Shown: piece after piece, positions 63,467-64,000 of the stretch
How positions within the stretch are numbered: the first letter of the stretch is position 1
How the letters are laid out: every line of letters begins with the position of its first letter
Source of the DNA: Aquirhabdus parva
Lineage (GTDB): Bacteria > Pseudomonadota > Gammaproteobacteria > Pseudomonadales > Moraxellaceae
Assembly (NCBI RefSeq): GCF_003351745.1
Contig: NZ_CP031222.1
Location: forward strand, 2,958,207 to 3,022,206
Reading direction: 5' to 3'
Length of the DNA stretch: 64,000 bases
The notes under the pieces: model-generated
The model's database searches: none
What the model was told of the DNA's origin: nothing
Seen by the model: the letters and a program-made list of their open reading frames with translations, nothing else
Position numbers and translations under genes: made by a program

Positions 63467-64000
63467 TCAATCTTCTAGATTTTCGTGCACGGCGGCGTCG
63501 CCGTGTTTCCAATAACTGGCTATCCTTAGACGGGATTTATCCATGCCACGCTCAGTACGGAAATGGTCACGGATGGCACGCATCGCTCTCGCCTCTCCTG
63601 CCGCCCAAACATAGCCTTCGCCTGCGGGCAACGCCAGCTCACGCGCGGCCTGCAAGAGCGCATTGCTCTCAAACACCGAAGCACTGCGATAACACCAAAT
63701 AGCGGTCAGATCAGCTTGAGTGTCAAACTCCAGATGACCTGATGCATCCGCTACTTCCAAAATCGCAGTCACACGGGTACCCGCAGGAAGTTCACTGAGA
63801 CGACGTGCGATGGCAGGCAACGCAGTGTCATCCCCGATCAGCACCTGCCAATCAAAACCCGTGGGGATCACCAGTGATCCGCGTGGACCACCAACCCCTA
63901 GCGACTGTCCAACTTGTGCTTGCTTCGCCCATGTCGCGGCGGGACCGGCTTCATGGATGGCGAACTCAATATCCAGTTCACGCGCAGCGCGATCAAAACG
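63467..64000 (-). CDS. Siderophore-interacting protein (FAD-binding ferric reductase), C-terminal part
   Basis: This gene runs off the right edge; only the last 177 codons are present. They show GGPRGSLVIPTGFDWQVLIGDD, TALPAIARRL, and YVWAAGEARAMRAIRDHF, which match the siderophore-interacting protein family (FAD-binding, NAD(P)H-dependent ferric-siderophore reductases such as ViuB). The N-terminal FAD-binding half lies outside. It is immediately upstream of the MFS gene on the minus strand and probably forms an operon with it. Confidence 0.9.
   Translation of the reverse strand, partial: RFDRAARELDIEFAIHEAGPAATWAKQAQVGQSLGVGGPRGSLVIPTGFDWQVLIGDDTALPAIARRLSELPAGTRVTAILEVADASGHLEFDTQADLTAIWCYRSASVFESNALLQAARELALPAGEGYVWAAGEARAMRAIRDHFRTERGMDKSRLRIASYWKHGDAAVHENLED

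Overview
The window looks like a chromosomal stretch of a Gram-negative gammaproteobacterium. It carries a ubiE-ubiJ-ubiB cluster, recC, OmpA and FadL porins, and a lipase-specific foldase encoded upstream of its lipase. That last arrangement is the one known from Acinetobacter, and a FFLEELY-type protein sits beside ubiE, so Moraxellaceae (Acinetobacter or a relative) is the best guess. This is inferred from gene content; no 16S or tRNA gene is visible. No insertion sequence, integrase, CRISPR array or prophage was seen.

Region by region: 1-13.3 kb is mostly housekeeping (partial recC, a DUF697-like protein, polyphosphate:AMP phosphotransferase, ubiE/ubiJ/ubiB, mutM, mscL, typA). 13.4-16.3 kb holds two tandem OmpA-family porins with a shared leader. 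17-26 kb holds a thiolase, a GNAT enzyme, an ADP-ribosylglycohydrolase, tcdA, a TatD nuclease, three lipoproteins and prfC. 26.6-34.1 kb is more accessory: a secreted beta-helix protein, a MarR-isochorismatase-MFS operon with a clear operator, and a WYL regulator/VOC/EVE group. 34.2-39.7 kb has a PNGase A-like lipoprotein and a cassette of a DUF6662-type outer-membrane protein, an FMN-binding protein, ApbE and a small membrane protein, which suggests extracytoplasmic flavin electron transfer. 40-45 kb has chrB-chrA and a CaCA cation exchanger behind a yybP-ykoY (Mn2+) riboswitch. 45-64 kb is rich in exported proteins: a His-rich mini-protein, a DUF4382 lipoprotein, a class A beta-lactamase, a stand-alone S53 propeptide, FadL, lipase plus foldase, an AraC regulator, a beta-propeller protein, a B-lectin, a complete S53 peptidase, and a siderophore-type MFS/reductase pair at the right edge.

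The right half reads as an exoenzyme and nutrient-scavenging region. Lipase and foldase would release fatty acids and FadL would import them. The adjacent AraC-type regulator has a roughly 28-bp motif in its own leader that recurs between the lipase and fadL genes. The sedolisin and a separate secreted copy of its propeptide domain suggest controlled acid-protease activity. The most interesting items are the orphan propeptide, the Mn2+ riboswitch with candidate alternative hairpins, the flavinylation cassette, the AraC-fadL motif, the bacterial PNGase A-like protein and the conserved ompA leader hairpins.
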